DNA of 64,000 nt from Clostridium ganghwense (GTDB lineage: Bacteria > Bacillota > Clostridia > Clostridiales > Clostridiaceae): the NCBI RefSeq assembly GCF_026735165.1, contig NZ_JAPQES010000001.1:558001-622000 (forward strand). The letters are read 5' to 3'. Below are positions 1 through 9,927 of this stretch, piece after piece (within the stretch, counting starts at the first letter, position 1; the number at the start of each line of letters is the position of its first letter). Under the pieces are notes generated by a model. That model was not told the DNA's origin. It saw nothing but the letters and a program-made list of their open reading frames with translations, and did not search any database. The position numbers and the translations under genes were made by a program.

Positions 1-19
1 GCTATATATTTTTTAATAA

Positions 20-841
20 TTATATATTTCCAGTAATAATTTTTTCTGATAATATTCTTAAAAATTCTTCAACTCCATTTCCCTTATCCTTCGAATCAGC
101 AATTATAGTTTTTATCCCCCTACTTTCTAATATTTCTTGCTGAATCAAATTTTTATTTAATAAAAAAATATATGACTTTGGTCTGCATTTTTCAACTTTT
201 GATTGTGCCCAAAGCTTATTTAATTTAAATAATAAGTATCTTATATTTATATCACTTAAGCTGTAACCAATAAATAATATTGACTTTCCCAATATATCTC
301 CTCTAAGTTTTATATCCAAAGGAGTTTCAAAACTTAATCTTTCAAAATAACTTGATTCTGTTAATACAATAGAAGGTTCATCCTGCAAATCACCATGAAA
401 TTTTATTATCTGTGTAACTCCATTTTTTATATTTACCAAATCATCTATTCTAACGATCTTCACATATTTTTTATTATAATAATCAAAGGCATTTTCAATC
501 CACCTATCATAATTAGTTGTATATATTATTGGAAAATTCAAATCTATAATAAGCTTATGTATTTTAGACTGTTCAATTTTTATATTTGAATTATGCCAAT
601 TTATATCCATCCAGCTTCTAAGGGGTCCTATTGATTTCTTTCTAAGCTTGTAGAATTCAGCTAGTTCTAAAAAATTTCCCATAGATTTAAAAACATCTTT
701 ATTGTAACTAAGTTCTCTAGCCATCTCATCAATAAGCGTTTCCCAAGGTGCAAGGCCTAAATTTTCTGATATACCAGCACCTACAAACAAAATAACCCTC
801 TCTTCTTTTATTTCTTCTATGAGTTCTTTAGGTATATCCAT
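20..841 (-). CDS. SIR2-family (SIR2_2-like) NAD-binding domain protein
   Basis: A 273-residue soluble protein that is almost entirely one SIR2-like domain. Visible motifs are the nucleotide-binding GAGIS at residues 21-25, TTNYD near 110, KFHGD near 150 and the late GYSLSD that closes the Rossmann fold. Family knowledge: SIR2-like domains bind NAD; in bacteria, stand-alone or fused copies are often NADases that act in phage defence, and others are deacylases. The zinc-finger cysteines of classical sirtuin deacylases are absent. I start at 841 because AAGGAAGGGGG precedes that ATG; an upstream in-frame ATG at 904 has no comparable site. The gene ends 20 bp from the window edge, so a downstream partner cannot be judged. 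Domain call is firm, function is not. Confidence 0.8.
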   Translation of the reverse strand: MDIPKELIEEIKEERVILFVGAGISENLGLAPWETLIDEMARELSYNKDVFKSMGNFLELAEFYKLRKKSIGPLRSWMDINWHNSNIKIEQSKIHKLIIDLNFPIIYTTNYDRWIENAFDYYNKKYVKIVRIDDLVNIKNGVTQIIKFHGDLQDEPSIVLTESSYFERLSFETPLDIKLRGDILGKSILFIGYSLSDINIRYLLFKLNKLWAQSKVEKCRPKSYIFLLNKNLIQQEILESRGIKTIIADSKDKGNGVEEFLRILSEKIITGNI

Positions 842-932
842 AAATATGCCCCCTTCCTTTAATAGGATTTTCATATTACATATACCTTTATACATAAACT
901 TCATTATAAAATTATATTTTAAAATTAAATTA

Positions 933-1016
933 TAGGTAGTCAGGGAGGCAGCTAACCAGTAAGATAAAAATTTCGACCTCCATTCCTAAAACCTGGTAAC
1001 TGGACCCTTGCACCTA
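933..1016 (-). other. Structured intergenic element, unassigned
   Basis: The 84 bp between the chemoreceptor stop and the SIR2 gene are GC-richer than their surroundings and fold into one long interrupted helix. Read on the minus strand, TAGGT pairs with ACCTA, AGGG with CCCT, and CAGTTACCAG with CTGGTTAGCTG (one wobble, one bulged U). A loop of about 30 nt contains GGAATGGAGGTCG. It could be a leader RNA for the SIR2 gene, a small RNA or an interspersed repeat. It does not match any riboswitch consensus I know. Confidence 0.45.
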
Positions 1017-1028
1017 ATCTATTATCAG

Positions 1029-2726
1029 TTATAATTTAAATTGATTTACTTCTTCTAACATCTCCTGTGCCTCACTGCTCAACGTTTGTGCTATAGAAGC
1101 CACTTCTTGAGAAGAAGCACTCATTTCTTCCGAAGAGGCAGCGATCTGTTGTGCAGATGCTGAAACCTGTTCTGCAATAGCTGAGGAATTTTCTATTCTT
1201 TCTAAAATAGCATTTTTTTCTTTATTTATACTTAATGCAGAAACACTAACTCTATCAATTTTAGGACTTATTTCTTCTATTCCTTTAATTATTTTATTAA
1301 AAGAATCCATTGAAACCTTTAAAATTTCTGTTTGATTATTTAATTGACTATTTAATAGTTCAGTAGTTTTTAGCATTGTATTAGTATCATTTGATATATT
1401 ATCGATTAATGAATTTATATTATGAGATGAAATTTTTGTTTCCTCTGCAAGCTTTCTAATTTCATCAGCAACAACAGCAAAACCTTTTCCCGATTCTCCT
1501 GCTCTTGCCGCTTCTATAGCTGCATTTAATGCCAATAAGTTTGTTTGTTCTGCAATGCTATTTATAAGTTTTGTTATTTCAGTTATCTGATTTATATTGT
1601 CACCAAGACCAGAGATTTTAATAATAAATTCATTAAAAGAATTTATTATTTCATTTAATGATTCAATTAAATTTTTCATATCATTATTACTTTCACTAAC
1701 TTTTAAACCCATTTCTCTTGAATTTGAATCAACCTCTTCTATATCTCCAACTATATTTTCTAATTCTTCTCCAAATTTATTTAATATATTAGTAATAGTA
1801 ACCAAATCTTCTGCTTGTGAAGCTGTTCCCTTTGCTGTATCTTGTATAGCGATTGAAACATTTTCTGATGAAGTTGCCATTTGCTCTGCTGCTGAAGCTA
1901 AATTTTCTGATTCACCATTAACATTTTGAATTTTTTCTTTTATAGTTCTCATCATATTTGAAATTTTTTTTATACTAACATCAAGTTGCTTCTTCATTAC
2001 TGCAAATTCATTTTTACCTTCTGAATCTATTTTAAAAGTAAAATCTCCCTCTGCCATTATATTTAATTTTTCAATCATATCTCTAGAACCATTTTTAATT
2101 AGCTTAACTGTAAAATATGAAATCACAATCATTATTACTATGAGAAATCCATATATTAAAGCAAATTCAATTAAAGTTTCATGATAAATTTTCTCACTTC
2201 TAGAATTATATATTTCTGCATATTTAAAATCGTAATCTCTTATTTCCGCAATATTGTTTTCTATTTCAGTTCCTAATTTTTCCATATTTTTATAATCTTC
2301 ATATGAGAATTTTTGTCCCTTTTTTAGTGAATTATTGTTTTTGCTCCACAGTTTTATATACTCTAAATAACTTTCTTTAAAGTCATTTAGTTTCTTTTTA
2401 TTTTCATTTTCCGTTTTAATAGCTGTATATTCTTTTATATTCTCCTGTATTTTTTTATCTAACTCCTTAATTTTTGTATCATATTCACTATTGTAATTGG
2501 CATTTGCTTTATTAACAAATATCCTAATATTTAAAAATTCATCTCTCAATAAACTTGAATATTCAATAGATTTGACTACATCATGATACATACTACACAT
2601 AATAGTATTCATTTTTTTCATATTTACATAACTTTTTAACCCTACTATAGAAATGAAAGCAAATGATATTATAAGCATTAAATACATAGCAGTTGTTACC
2701 TTCATTTTTTTTAATTTCCTTAACAT
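1029..2726 (-). CDS. Methyl-accepting chemotaxis protein
   Basis: A 565-residue transmembrane chemoreceptor that passes extracellular signals to CheA/CheW. Order: TM1 at about 15-32; a helical periplasmic-type four-helix sensor at 33-185, rich in Lys, Glu and Asn; TM2 near 187-208; HAMP about 210-265; and a long coiled signalling domain. The conserved hairpin tip reads [20 protein letters not shown] near residue 410. The start at 2726 is chosen over 2753 because GGGGGAGGG lies just before it. It lies downstream of a second receptor but behind a terminator, so it is probably transcribed separately. Ligand unknown. Confidence 0.93.
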   Translation of the reverse strand: MLRKLKKMKVTTAMYLMLIISFAFISIVGLKSYVNMKKMNTIMCSMYHDVVKSIEYSSLLRDEFLNIRIFVNKANANYNSEYDTKIKELDKKIQENIKEYTAIKTENENKKKLNDFKESYLEYIKLWSKNNNSLKKGQKFSYEDYKNMEKLGTEIENNIAEIRDYDFKYAEIYNSRSEKIYHETLIEFALIYGFLIVIMIVISYFTVKLIKNGSRDMIEKLNIMAEGDFTFKIDSEGKNEFAVMKKQLDVSIKKISNMMRTIKEKIQNVNGESENLASAAEQMATSSENVSIAIQDTAKGTASQAEDLVTITNILNKFGEELENIVGDIEEVDSNSREMGLKVSESNNDMKNLIESLNEIINSFNEFIIKISGLGDNINQITEITKLINSIAEQTNLLALNAAIEAARAGESGKGFAVVADEIRKLAEETKISSHNINSLIDNISNDTNTMLKTTELLNSQLNNQTEILKVSMDSFNKIIKGIEEISPKIDRVSVSALSINKEKNAILERIENSSAIAEQVSASAQQIAASSEEMSASSQEVASIAQTLSSEAQEMLEEVNQFKL

Positions 2727-2785
2727 ATACCCTCCCCCTTTTCTACTCTCCATAACAGTATATTAATTACTTCAACAAAATGACA

Positions 2786-2817
2786 TAAAAAGCCAGCTAA
2801 CTTAATAGCTGACTTTA
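2786..2817 (-). terminator. Intrinsic terminator of the 2819-4870 chemoreceptor
   Basis: On the minus strand, AGTCAGCTA pairs with TAGCTGGCT (one G-U) around a short loop, followed by a run of five U. It separates the two receptor genes. Confidence 0.8.
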
Positions 2818-2818
2818 T

Positions 2819-4870
2819 TTATATTTTGAATTTAGATATTAAGTTTTCTAGTGATTTTGAAATAGAATTTAAGGTATTAGAACCTTTAGTTAAACTGTCA
2901 ACAGTGCTCTCTTGTTTAATAGAAGCTTGAAGTATACTATCAATAGAACTTTTTATCTCTTCCGAAGATTGTATTATTGTCTCAAGAAGATTCCTTACAG
3001 ATTCATTAAAATTCTTTTGGTCTTGTATCATATGACTTAATTCTTCAGAATATTCCTCAAAATTATCTAAATTACCAATAATGCTATTTAAATTAGATTG
3101 AGTATCTTTTATTGAAGTCAATTTCATTACTGTATTTTCTACATCTACATTCATAGCTTTTACAGTTTCCTTGGATTCTTTCCTTATCTCATTTACTAAA
3201 TTTTCTATTTTAATAAGAGTGTTATTAGTTTCTGTAGCTAATTTTCTAACCTCTTCAGCAACTACTGAAAAACCTTTACCAGCTTCTCCGGCTCTTGCTG
3301 CCTCTATACTTGCGTTTAATGATAAAAGATTAGTTTGTTTTGAAATATTCTTAATCATATCAAGTGTTCCCTCTATTTGTTTTGTTCTAGCTTCTAAATT
3401 ATTAATGGAATGTGCTGCAAAATTAACTAAACTTATAATTTTATCTAATTCCTCTACTGAAGTTTTCATTAAAGCTTTAGTCTCTCGCACTACCTTTACA
3501 CTGTCACTAGTTTTTTCAACATTTTCCTTTGATGCAGTATAAATTTTATCCATGGAACTATCTACATCGTCAAAACTTTCATAAATATTATTTATATTGT
3601 CATTTTGTTTTGTTATATCTGCCTTTACTTTTTTAACTTGATTATCTATATCCCCTGCTGTTGAAACTATTTCATCATTACTAGTTTGTAAATCATTAGA
3701 AATCTGTTTTAATCCACTTATATCATTCTTTACAGAATATATAATAGTTCTTATAGACTTTGAGGATTGATTTATAGCTCTTATTAATATGCCCATTTCA
3801 TTTTCCTCTTGAACATCTATATTTTGGGTTAAGTCTCCATTTTCTAATGCTTTTGAACACTCAATTCCTATATCAATATCTCTTAAAAATCTTTTGCTCA
3901 AAAACGCTGAAATTATAACTGTAAAAGCTATTCCAATAAATAATATTAGAATATCTGCAAACAAAATACTATTTAATTTGCCAATTATAGCTGCTTTTTT
4001 ATATAGAATTACCAACTGCCAATCCGTAGACTCAATATTCTGCCAAAATGCATAATACTTTTCCTTATTATAGTCTGTAATTTCAACTCCTGATTCCTTA
4101 TTGTTTAACTTATCATATAATATATTAATTTCATCCTGTTCATTACTAATACTTTTTTTCAAAATATACTCTGAGTTAGGATGATATATATATGTGCCTT
4201 TTTTAGAAATTAATAATGGAAATCCATTATTTTTTAAATCTATATTTTCCATTATCCTTTGAATTCTATTTAAATTAACATCTATACCCGAAACCCCTAT
4301 AATCTGATTATTGTTATTCTCCAGCATTTTTACTCCTGAAATAAGCTTTCTACCAGTAGCATCTTCCAAGTATGGTTCTGTCCAAATAAAGTCTTTTGAT
4401 TTAATTCCTATCTTATACCAATCTTGTTCCCAATATTTAAAATCATCTATACTATCAGTTTGAAAAGATGCTGGATTCTTATCTTCATCTCTAAGAATGC
4501 ATACATATGGAAGTTCCTTCTCTATCTGCATACTAGGTTTAAAAAATGTGTATACAGTTTCTAAATTCTTATCTTGTTTTAAAACATATGATAAAGATTC
4601 TTTTAAATACATTTTTACAGTATTGTAATTTTCTTTTTTATATTCTAAGCTTTTGCTCATAGAGGCAACTGTATTTCCTTGCGCTTCAACTCCTTTTATA
4701 GTTTTACCAATATCATTAGCTATTTTCTGGGTATTCATAAACTCCTTTTGCTCAAATTCATGAACTATTTTTTTCTTAGCTTCATCATAATTAAAAAAAC
4801 ATGTTAAGACTAAAATTAAGCTGATGGTTAGTGAAAACCAAAATATTAATTTGCTTTTTATACTTTTCAT
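2819..4870 (-). CDS. Methyl-accepting chemotaxis protein with Cache sensor
   Basis: A 683-residue receptor. TM1 covers residues 9-26. A large extracellular double-Cache sensor covers about 35-285 (the signature [10 protein letters not shown] near its end is typical). TM2 is about 287-313 and HAMP about 314-370. The signalling domain has its hairpin tip [20 protein letters not shown] near residue 525. Family knowledge: dCache domains bind small ligands such as amino acids or organic acids. GAGGTG sits 8 nt before the ATG. It is divergent from the yjjI gene across 227 bp. Confidence 0.93.
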   Translation of the reverse strand: MKSIKSKLIFWFSLTISLILVLTCFFNYDEAKKKIVHEFEQKEFMNTQKIANDIGKTIKGVEAQGNTVASMSKSLEYKKENYNTVKMYLKESLSYVLKQDKNLETVYTFFKPSMQIEKELPYVCILRDEDKNPASFQTDSIDDFKYWEQDWYKIGIKSKDFIWTEPYLEDATGRKLISGVKMLENNNNQIIGVSGIDVNLNRIQRIMENIDLKNNGFPLLISKKGTYIYHPNSEYILKKSISNEQDEINILYDKLNNKESGVEITDYNKEKYYAFWQNIESTDWQLVILYKKAAIIGKLNSILFADILILFIGIAFTVIISAFLSKRFLRDIDIGIECSKALENGDLTQNIDVQEENEMGILIRAINQSSKSIRTIIYSVKNDISGLKQISNDLQTSNDEIVSTAGDIDNQVKKVKADITKQNDNINNIYESFDDVDSSMDKIYTASKENVEKTSDSVKVVRETKALMKTSVEELDKIISLVNFAAHSINNLEARTKQIEGTLDMIKNISKQTNLLSLNASIEAARAGEAGKGFSVVAEEVRKLATETNNTLIKIENLVNEIRKESKETVKAMNVDVENTVMKLTSIKDTQSNLNSIIGNLDNFEEYSEELSHMIQDQKNFNESVRNLLETIIQSSEEIKSSIDSILQASIKQESTVDSLTKGSNTLNSISKSLENLISKFKI

Positions 4871-5027
4871 CCATTTTCACCTCATCATTAAAAATATTCA
4901 ACACAATATCAAATTATTAATCTTTTTTTAATATGGTTCCTTTAACTTGTAAAACGTATATATTGATTATTACCTAATAAATTACATTGATAAGATTCGG
5001 TATTGCGTGTAAAATATAATTAACAGC

Positions 5028-5044
5028 ATGTAAACGCTTTACAT
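5028..5044. promoter_or_regulatory. 17-bp palindrome upstream of yjjI (possible CcpA or LacI-type operator)
   Basis: ATGTAAACGCTTTACAT has perfect 7-bp arms around CGC, 54 bp before the yjjI start and in the intergenic region shared with the divergent chemoreceptor. It resembles a catabolite-responsive element (TGWAARCGYTWNCW) with one extra base. Variant cre sites with TGTAAA/TTTACA arms have been described in clostridia. The binding protein is inferred, not shown. Confidence 0.55.
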
Positions 5045-5097
5045 GTTAAACAACCATTTAAAATTGTGGTTAAAATAATTTAAGTGGAGTGAATTGT

Positions 5098-6591
5098 ATG
5101 AACAATATTTTAAACATTATTAAAAACCAAACCTTAACTTATGAACAAAAAGTATTAAGCCTTGCAAGAGCAGCAGAGGATAGCTTAAATGTACTTAATA
5201 TAAGTAAGGAAGCTCAAGAATATAGAGATGCAGGAATAATTTGCGACCTTAATGAAGGACACGCCCCATATAGACCAAGGTATGTAGCACCAGATTATGA
5301 AAAATTCATGAAACATGGAAGCGGTTTCTTAGGATTGGAACCTCCTAAAAATATTTGGGAAGCAGTAAATAACCTATTAATTCTTTATAAACATATACCT
5401 TCTATAACCTCTTTCCCTGTATATATAGGAAATATAGATACTTTACTTGATCCATTTGTAATAGATGAAGAAGATGCTTATAAAGCAATTAAATTATTCT
5501 TAACTCATATAGACAGAACTATAACGGATTCTTTCTGTCATACTAATATTGGTCCAAAGGATACAAAGGCAGGAAGAATAATTTTAAAAGTTCAAAGAGA
5601 GCTACAAACTTCTATACCAAATATCAGTATGAAATATAATAATGAAACTCCAGATAATTTTGCTGTTGATGCAATAAAAACAGCTTTAACTACAGCTAAA
5701 CCAAGCTTTGCAAATGATGAGATGTTTTCAAAAGAATTTAATGGAAACTACTGTATTGCCAGCTGCTACAATGGACTTCCTATAGGTGGAGGAAGTTATA
5801 CTCTAGTAAGATTAAATTTAGATGGACTTGCTAAAAAATCTAAAAATATAGAAGACTTTTTAAATAGCATTCTTCCTGATGCAGTAAAACGAATGGCTGG
5901 ATACATGGACGAAAGAATCAAATTCCTAGTTGAAGAAAGTAACTTCTTTGAAAGCAGCTTTTTAGTTAGAGAAGGCTTAATTTCTAGAGATAACTTCACA
6001 GCTATGTTTGGTATGTTTGGACTTGCTGATTGTGTTAACCACTTATTAAGTGCTAAAAAACAACATGATAGATACGGTCACAGTGAAAAAGCTAATAATC
6101 TTGGATATAAAATTATTGAAAAACTAGATGAAGAAGTTAAAAATCATAAAAATCCTTACTGTAAAATAACAAATGAAAATTTCTTATTACATGCTCAAGT
6201 AGGAATTGACAGTGATGAAGGTATAACTCCTGGCTGCAGAATACCTATTGGAGAAGAACCTGAACTTCACGAGCACCTAATTCAATCAGCTAAATTTCAT
6301 AAATTCTTCCCATCAGGTATAGGTGATATTTTCGCTTTTGATGAAACTACTAAGAAAAATCCTGAATTCATTTTAGATGTAATTAAAGGTGCTTTTAGTC
6401 AAGATATGAGATATTTATCACTATACTGCTCCGACAGTGATGTAATTAGAATTACAGGATACCTTGTTAAGAAATCTGAGATAGAAAAATTAGATAAAGG
6501 TGAGCAAGTTCTTCGTGATACAGTCGTCTTAGGTCTTGGAGCAGTTAAAAATCAAAGAGTCTTAGAAAGAAAGATAAGAAAAAATGACTAG
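5098..6591 (+). CDS. yjjI: YjjI-family glycyl radical enzyme
   Basis: A 497-residue member of the YjjI class of glycyl radical enzymes, whose reaction is still undefined. The radical motif RITGY lies near residue 453 and is followed by the conserved tail VVLGLGAVKNQRVLERK. The length matches the roughly 500-residue family, much shorter than pyruvate formate-lyase. The ATG at 5098 is chosen because GTGGAG lies 8 nt upstream; a GTG at 5089 would overlap that ribosome site. The activase gene overlaps its stop codon, so the two are co-translated. The palindrome at 5028-5044 suggests carbon-source control. The enzyme is expected to be oxygen-sensitive and cytoplasmic. Substrate unknown. Confidence 0.92.
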   Translation: MNNILNIIKNQTLTYEQKVLSLARAAEDSLNVLNISKEAQEYRDAGIICDLNEGHAPYRPRYVAPDYEKFMKHGSGFLGLEPPKNIWEAVNNLLILYKHIPSITSFPVYIGNIDTLLDPFVIDEEDAYKAIKLFLTHIDRTITDSFCHTNIGPKDTKAGRIILKVQRELQTSIPNISMKYNNETPDNFAVDAIKTALTTAKPSFANDEMFSKEFNGNYCIASCYNGLPIGGGSYTLVRLNLDGLAKKSKNIEDFLNSILPDAVKRMAGYMDERIKFLVEESNFFESSFLVREGLISRDNFTAMFGMFGLADCVNHLLSAKKQHDRYGHSEKANNLGYKIIEKLDEEVKNHKNPYCKITNENFLLHAQVGIDSDEGITPGCRIPIGEEPELHEHLIQSAKFHKFFPSGIGDIFAFDETTKKNPEFILDVIKGAFSQDMRYLSLYCSDSDVIRITGYLVKKSEIEKLDKGEQVLRDTVVLGLGAVKNQRVLERKIRKND

Positions 6592-7420
6592 AGGAATAGT
6601 TAATAGAATTCTTCCTTTTAGCTCAGTTGATGGACCTGGCAATAGAACAGCAATATTCCTTCAGGGATGTAACTTTAACTGTCTATATTGCCATAATCCC
6701 GAAACTATTAGTGACTGCCTTCACTGTGGAAAATGTATAGAAGAATGTCCCTATGGTGCTCTTACTTTAGAAAATAATAAAGTAATTTGGAACAAAACTC
6801 TTTGTAAAAAATGTGATAAATGCTTAGAGGTATGTCCTAATAACAGTTCGCCAAAGGCTATTTCCATGAATATAGATGAGGTTTTAAAAGAAATAAATAA
6901 AACAAAAGTCTTTATATCTGGAATAACTGTTTCAGGAGGAGAATGTACTCTTCAGTGTGACTTTCTCACTTCCTTATTTAAAGAAGTAAAAAAAATGGGA
7001 TTAACCTGTTTTGTTGATACAAATGGTTCTACTCCTTTATATAATCAAAAGGAATTAATAGAAGTAATGGATATGGCTATGGTAGATTTGAAATCTTATA
7101 ACCCTAAAGAGCACAAAATACTAACAGGTATGGACAATAAGGTTGTACTAGAAAACATAAAATACCTTGCAGGTATAAATAAGCTGTATGAAGTAAGAAC
7201 AGTTATTGTCCCTAAGGTTTTAAACAACCATTATACTGTAGATATGACAAGTAAACTTATAGCCTCGTTAAATCCTAATATAAGATACAAAATTATAAAA
7301 TACAGACCTATTGGAGTTCGTACTGACATGATAGATAGCTATACTCCTTCAGATGAAATGATGGAAGCTCTTAAAAATATAGCTAAAGAAAATGGATGTA
7401 AAAATATTATTTTAGTTTAA
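6584..7420 (+). CDS. yjjW: YjjW-family glycyl radical enzyme activase (radical SAM)
   Basis: A 278-residue radical SAM enzyme that installs the glycyl radical on YjjI. The SAM-cluster motif CNFNCLYC lies near residues 29-36. It is followed by an inserted two-cluster ferredoxin module: CLHCGKCIEEC near 46-56 and CKKCDKCLEVC near 73-83. This insert is typical of this activase class and absent from the PflA encoded at 25420. SGGECTLQ near 117 is the usual SAM-binding GGE motif. It overlaps the yjjI stop by 8 bp, indicating translational coupling. Partner and role follow from the family pairing. Confidence 0.93.
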   Translation: MTRGIVNRILPFSSVDGPGNRTAIFLQGCNFNCLYCHNPETISDCLHCGKCIEECPYGALTLENNKVIWNKTLCKKCDKCLEVCPNNSSPKAISMNIDEVLKEINKTKVFISGITVSGGECTLQCDFLTSLFKEVKKMGLTCFVDTNGSTPLYNQKELIEVMDMAMVDLKSYNPKEHKILTGMDNKVVLENIKYLAGINKLYEVRTVIVPKVLNNHYTVDMTSKLIASLNPNIRYKIIKYRPIGVRTDMIDSYTPSDEMMEALKNIAKENGCKNIILV

Positions 7421-7430
7421 TATTTAGTAT

Positions 7431-7471
7431 GTAAATAAGCTCCCATGTTTAAAACATAGGAGCTTATTTAC
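7431..7471 (+). terminator. Long hairpin after yjjIW
   Basis: GTAAATAAGCTCC and GGAGCTTATTTAC form a perfect 13-bp stem, and a second inverted repeat (ATGTTT/AAACAT) lies inside it. No clear U-tract follows, so it may be a transcript-stabilising hairpin or a weak terminator. Confidence 0.6.
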
Positions 7472-7600
7472 AACATATTTTGGTTTCTATTATTTTAAGA
7501 AGGTATTTGTATATATGAAACTTTTATGAGAGGTTTTCCTCTCTTTACTGTACCTATATGATAACAACCTTCCTGGACAAATTTTTTCCCCGCTATTACT

Positions 7601-8569
7601 TTAACTCTTAACTTCTATTTCATTTTCATCCCTATATAATTTATAAGCTTCTTTTACAGCTTCAATAATTTGCTGTCTCACTTCTACAGGTTCTATAACC
7701 ACTGCTGAACTTCCAAAGCTTCTTATCCACATTTTAAAACTATTTATTCCTATCACTGTATCTTCATAAAAAAGTTCTCCATCTTTTTCATAAAGTTGTC
7801 CATTTTTTCTGTTATATAAATCTCTTTTTACTTTTTCAAAAACATGACCGTGATTTTTAAATTTAACTTTTACTTTATATTCTTTTCCAAATTCCATTCC
7901 CCATATATTGCACATTCTATCTTTAATATTAAAATCTTTTGGATACTCAAAAGTTTCTCTTAATATAGCTACACTTTTTACTCTATCCAATCTATAATAA
8001 TAACTCTCTTCTTCCCAAGTTCCTATAACATACCATAAGGACTCAAATTCATAATACACTATACCAAGAGGACATACCTTGAAGTTATTAAATTCTCCCT
8101 GCTTATTTTTATAAGTTATATTTATAATATTATTTTTTTCCATAGACTTTTCCAATTTCATAAGCAGTTGTTTTTGATCATTATTTAAAACATTAGACTT
8201 ATTCTTTACTAATATATTAACAGCTTTATTATTTATTTTTTTTATAGGTTCCTTCATACTCTCTGCAAAAAGCTGAAAACTCATCATTTCTAGTGGAGTT
8301 AACGCTAATGTTATTTTATCTTCATCTATTTTAGAAATAAACCACTTAACATCTTCATCAAACTCATCCTTTTCATAATCTAAATCATCTATATTTGAAT
8401 ATAGCTGCATATCAAATTCATAGTTATATACGAGAATTTCCATATCTTTTTTTACTATATTTATAGGAATATTCAGTTTCTCACTAATCTCCTTTATACT
8501 GCATCCTTCATCATTATTCTTTATCAGATTTATAATATTATTTAGACGTTTAATAATTTCAATATCCAT
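7601..8569 (-). CDS. HTH/WYL-domain transcriptional regulator
   Basis: A 322-residue DNA-binding regulator of the YafY/DeoR-like WYL group. An N-terminal winged helix-turn-helix (about 1-60, with CSIKEISEKLNIPINIVKKD) is followed by a linker and a WYL domain (about 145-215) containing the diagnostic SLWYVIGTWEEESYYYRLDR. A C-terminal WCX-like extension includes the usual WIRSFGSSAVVIEP. Family knowledge: WYL domains bind ligands, often nucleotides or nucleic acid, and tune DNA binding. The gene follows a second WYL regulator after 7 bp and is almost certainly in its operon. Target unknown. Confidence 0.88.
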   Translation of the reverse strand: MDIEIIKRLNNIINLIKNNDEGCSIKEISEKLNIPINIVKKDMEILVYNYEFDMQLYSNIDDLDYEKDEFDEDVKWFISKIDEDKITLALTPLEMMSFQLFAESMKEPIKKINNKAVNILVKNKSNVLNNDQKQLLMKLEKSMEKNNIINITYKNKQGEFNNFKVCPLGIVYYEFESLWYVIGTWEEESYYYRLDRVKSVAILRETFEYPKDFNIKDRMCNIWGMEFGKEYKVKVKFKNHGHVFEKVKRDLYNRKNGQLYEKDGELFYEDTVIGINSFKMWIRSFGSSAVVIEPVEVRQQIIEAVKEAYKLYRDENEIEVKS

Positions 8570-8576
8570 AAATTAC

Positions 8577-9767
8577 TTACTCCTCATAAGCTTGTATTAT
8601 TTTTTCATAAGTTTCTTTCATAAGATTTCTTAATTCCACAGGCTCTATTACTTCTGCACTTTTTCCAAATCTTCTTAAATAGTTAGCAAAATCATATAAT
8701 CCATAAATTTCATCTTCATATATTATAAAGTCACCACAATCTGTAATAACAGAGTTTTTCCTATTTTTCTGTAAACGATTAAGCTTATCCTTTATATTAT
8801 AAATGTTTTGGAACCTCACTTTTACTTTATATGGTCCATCTAAAGCAGCTGAAACCATACTATCTACTTTTTTTAAAATATTTTTATTCATAAAGAAAAT
8901 ATTTTCTATATCTAGAGATTCAACAGCTAAAACCTTCTCAACATTTATAAGAATTATATATTCTCCACTTTTTCCAACTACATAAAACTTGTCCTTATCC
9001 CATACATATAAAAAAGTTACTACATCAACTTCTGTAATTTTTTTTACACATTTATTTGTTTCAAACTCTATTTTTAATCTATTTTTGCTATAATTAAATT
9101 TTTCAATTTTACTAAATACTTTCATATATTTATCTTCTCTGTGGAAATTTCTTCCTATATTTATCAATTTATTTTCTAATAAGTTTTTCTTCTCTTCCCT
9201 TGAATTATAAACATAATACTTTATTTTTGATGATATAGATTCTAATGATTTATTAAAAGGAAAATCTTTTCCATAAACTCTTTGATAGTGAAAAAATTTA
9301 TGTGCTTCTTTCTTAGAAATTTCATATATTATCTCAGTATCAACAGCAATATTGTATTTCTTATTTTTATCTACATACACAATTCCATTATTCTCTAATT
9401 CTTTTATAGCTCTTTCTATAGTTTTATAGGATACTTTATCTTCATCTGACATACTTTGAAGTACTTTTTCAACAATCTGTCGTCTTTCTAACATTCCAAC
9501 ATATCCACCAATAACCTGTAAAATAGCTCCATTCCTTATATCCTTCTTGGTTATCTTTTTAATGCTGTTGAATTGTTTATCATTTTTATAAATATATCCT
9601 CCGTCCTTAAATTCTATGTCCATTCCTCTTTTTCTCAGTTTAGCTATATCACTTTTTACAGTTCTACTAGTAACATTAAAAGCTTCTGTTAAATCATTTA
9701 TACTCACCTTTTTTCCATCTTTAAAACGCTTAGCAATTTGCTCTAATCTATATTCTACCTTACTCAT
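8577..9767 (-). CDS. HTH/WYL-domain transcriptional regulator
   Basis: A 396-residue regulator with an N-terminal helix-turn-helix (KVSINDLTEAFNVTSRTVKSD near residues 18-40), a middle region containing a second helix-turn-helix-like segment, and a C-terminal WCX segment ending FANYLRRFGKSAEVIEPVEL. The aromatic WYL core is partly degenerate (FLYVWDKDKFYVVGKS). I start at 9767, where GAGGTAG precedes ATG. The frame stays open to 9938, but that part overlaps the lipoprotein gene's terminator and stop codon. GATATAATT about 50 nt upstream could serve as a -10 element. First gene of a two-gene WYL operon. Confidence 0.85.
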   Translation of the reverse strand: MSKVEYRLEQIAKRFKDGKKVSINDLTEAFNVTSRTVKSDIAKLRKRGMDIEFKDGGYIYKNDKQFNSIKKITKKDIRNGAILQVIGGYVGMLERRQIVEKVLQSMSDEDKVSYKTIERAIKELENNGIVYVDKNKKYNIAVDTEIIYEISKKEAHKFFHYQRVYGKDFPFNKSLESISSKIKYYVYNSREEKKNLLENKLINIGRNFHREDKYMKVFSKIEKFNYSKNRLKIEFETNKCVKKITEVDVVTFLYVWDKDKFYVVGKSGEYIILINVEKVLAVESLDIENIFFMNKNILKKVDSMVSAALDGPYKVKVRFQNIYNIKDKLNRLQKNRKNSVITDCGDFIIYEDEIYGLYDFANYLRRFGKSAEVIEPVELRNLMKETYEKIIQAYEE

Positions 9768-9875
9768 ATCTACCTCACTTAAAATAAATGATATCTTTTT
9801 AATTATATCATCTTTATCCTTTATGCATAAATAATTTGTCGTATCTTTAGATAAAATATAATATATATGAATTTT

Positions 9876-9918
9876 AAAATAAAAAAGAGCATAACTATTA
9901 TTATAGTCTGCTCTTTTC
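9876..9918 (-). terminator. Intrinsic terminator after the lipoprotein gene
   Basis: On the minus strand, AAAAGAGCA pairs with TGCTCTTTT, and an inner ACTAT/ATAGT pairing extends the stem. It is followed by TTTTTTATTTT. It lies just past the lipoprotein stop and settles that the WYL gene starts downstream of it. Confidence 0.85.
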
Positions 9919-9927
9919 ATATACTCT

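Noticed and set aside
905-1028. Cyclic di-GMP or cobalamin riboswitch near the chemoreceptors
   Set aside because: Cyclic di-GMP riboswitches are common near clostridial chemotaxis genes, but the consensus blocks are absent and the element lies after, not before, the receptor gene.
1-1028. Retron or other two-component defence system with the SIR2 gene
   Set aside because: No reverse transcriptase or partner gene is visible; the structured element alone is not enough.
5089-5097. GTG start for yjjI three codons upstream
   Set aside because: It would overlap the GTGGAG ribosome site; the ATG at 5098 is correctly spaced.
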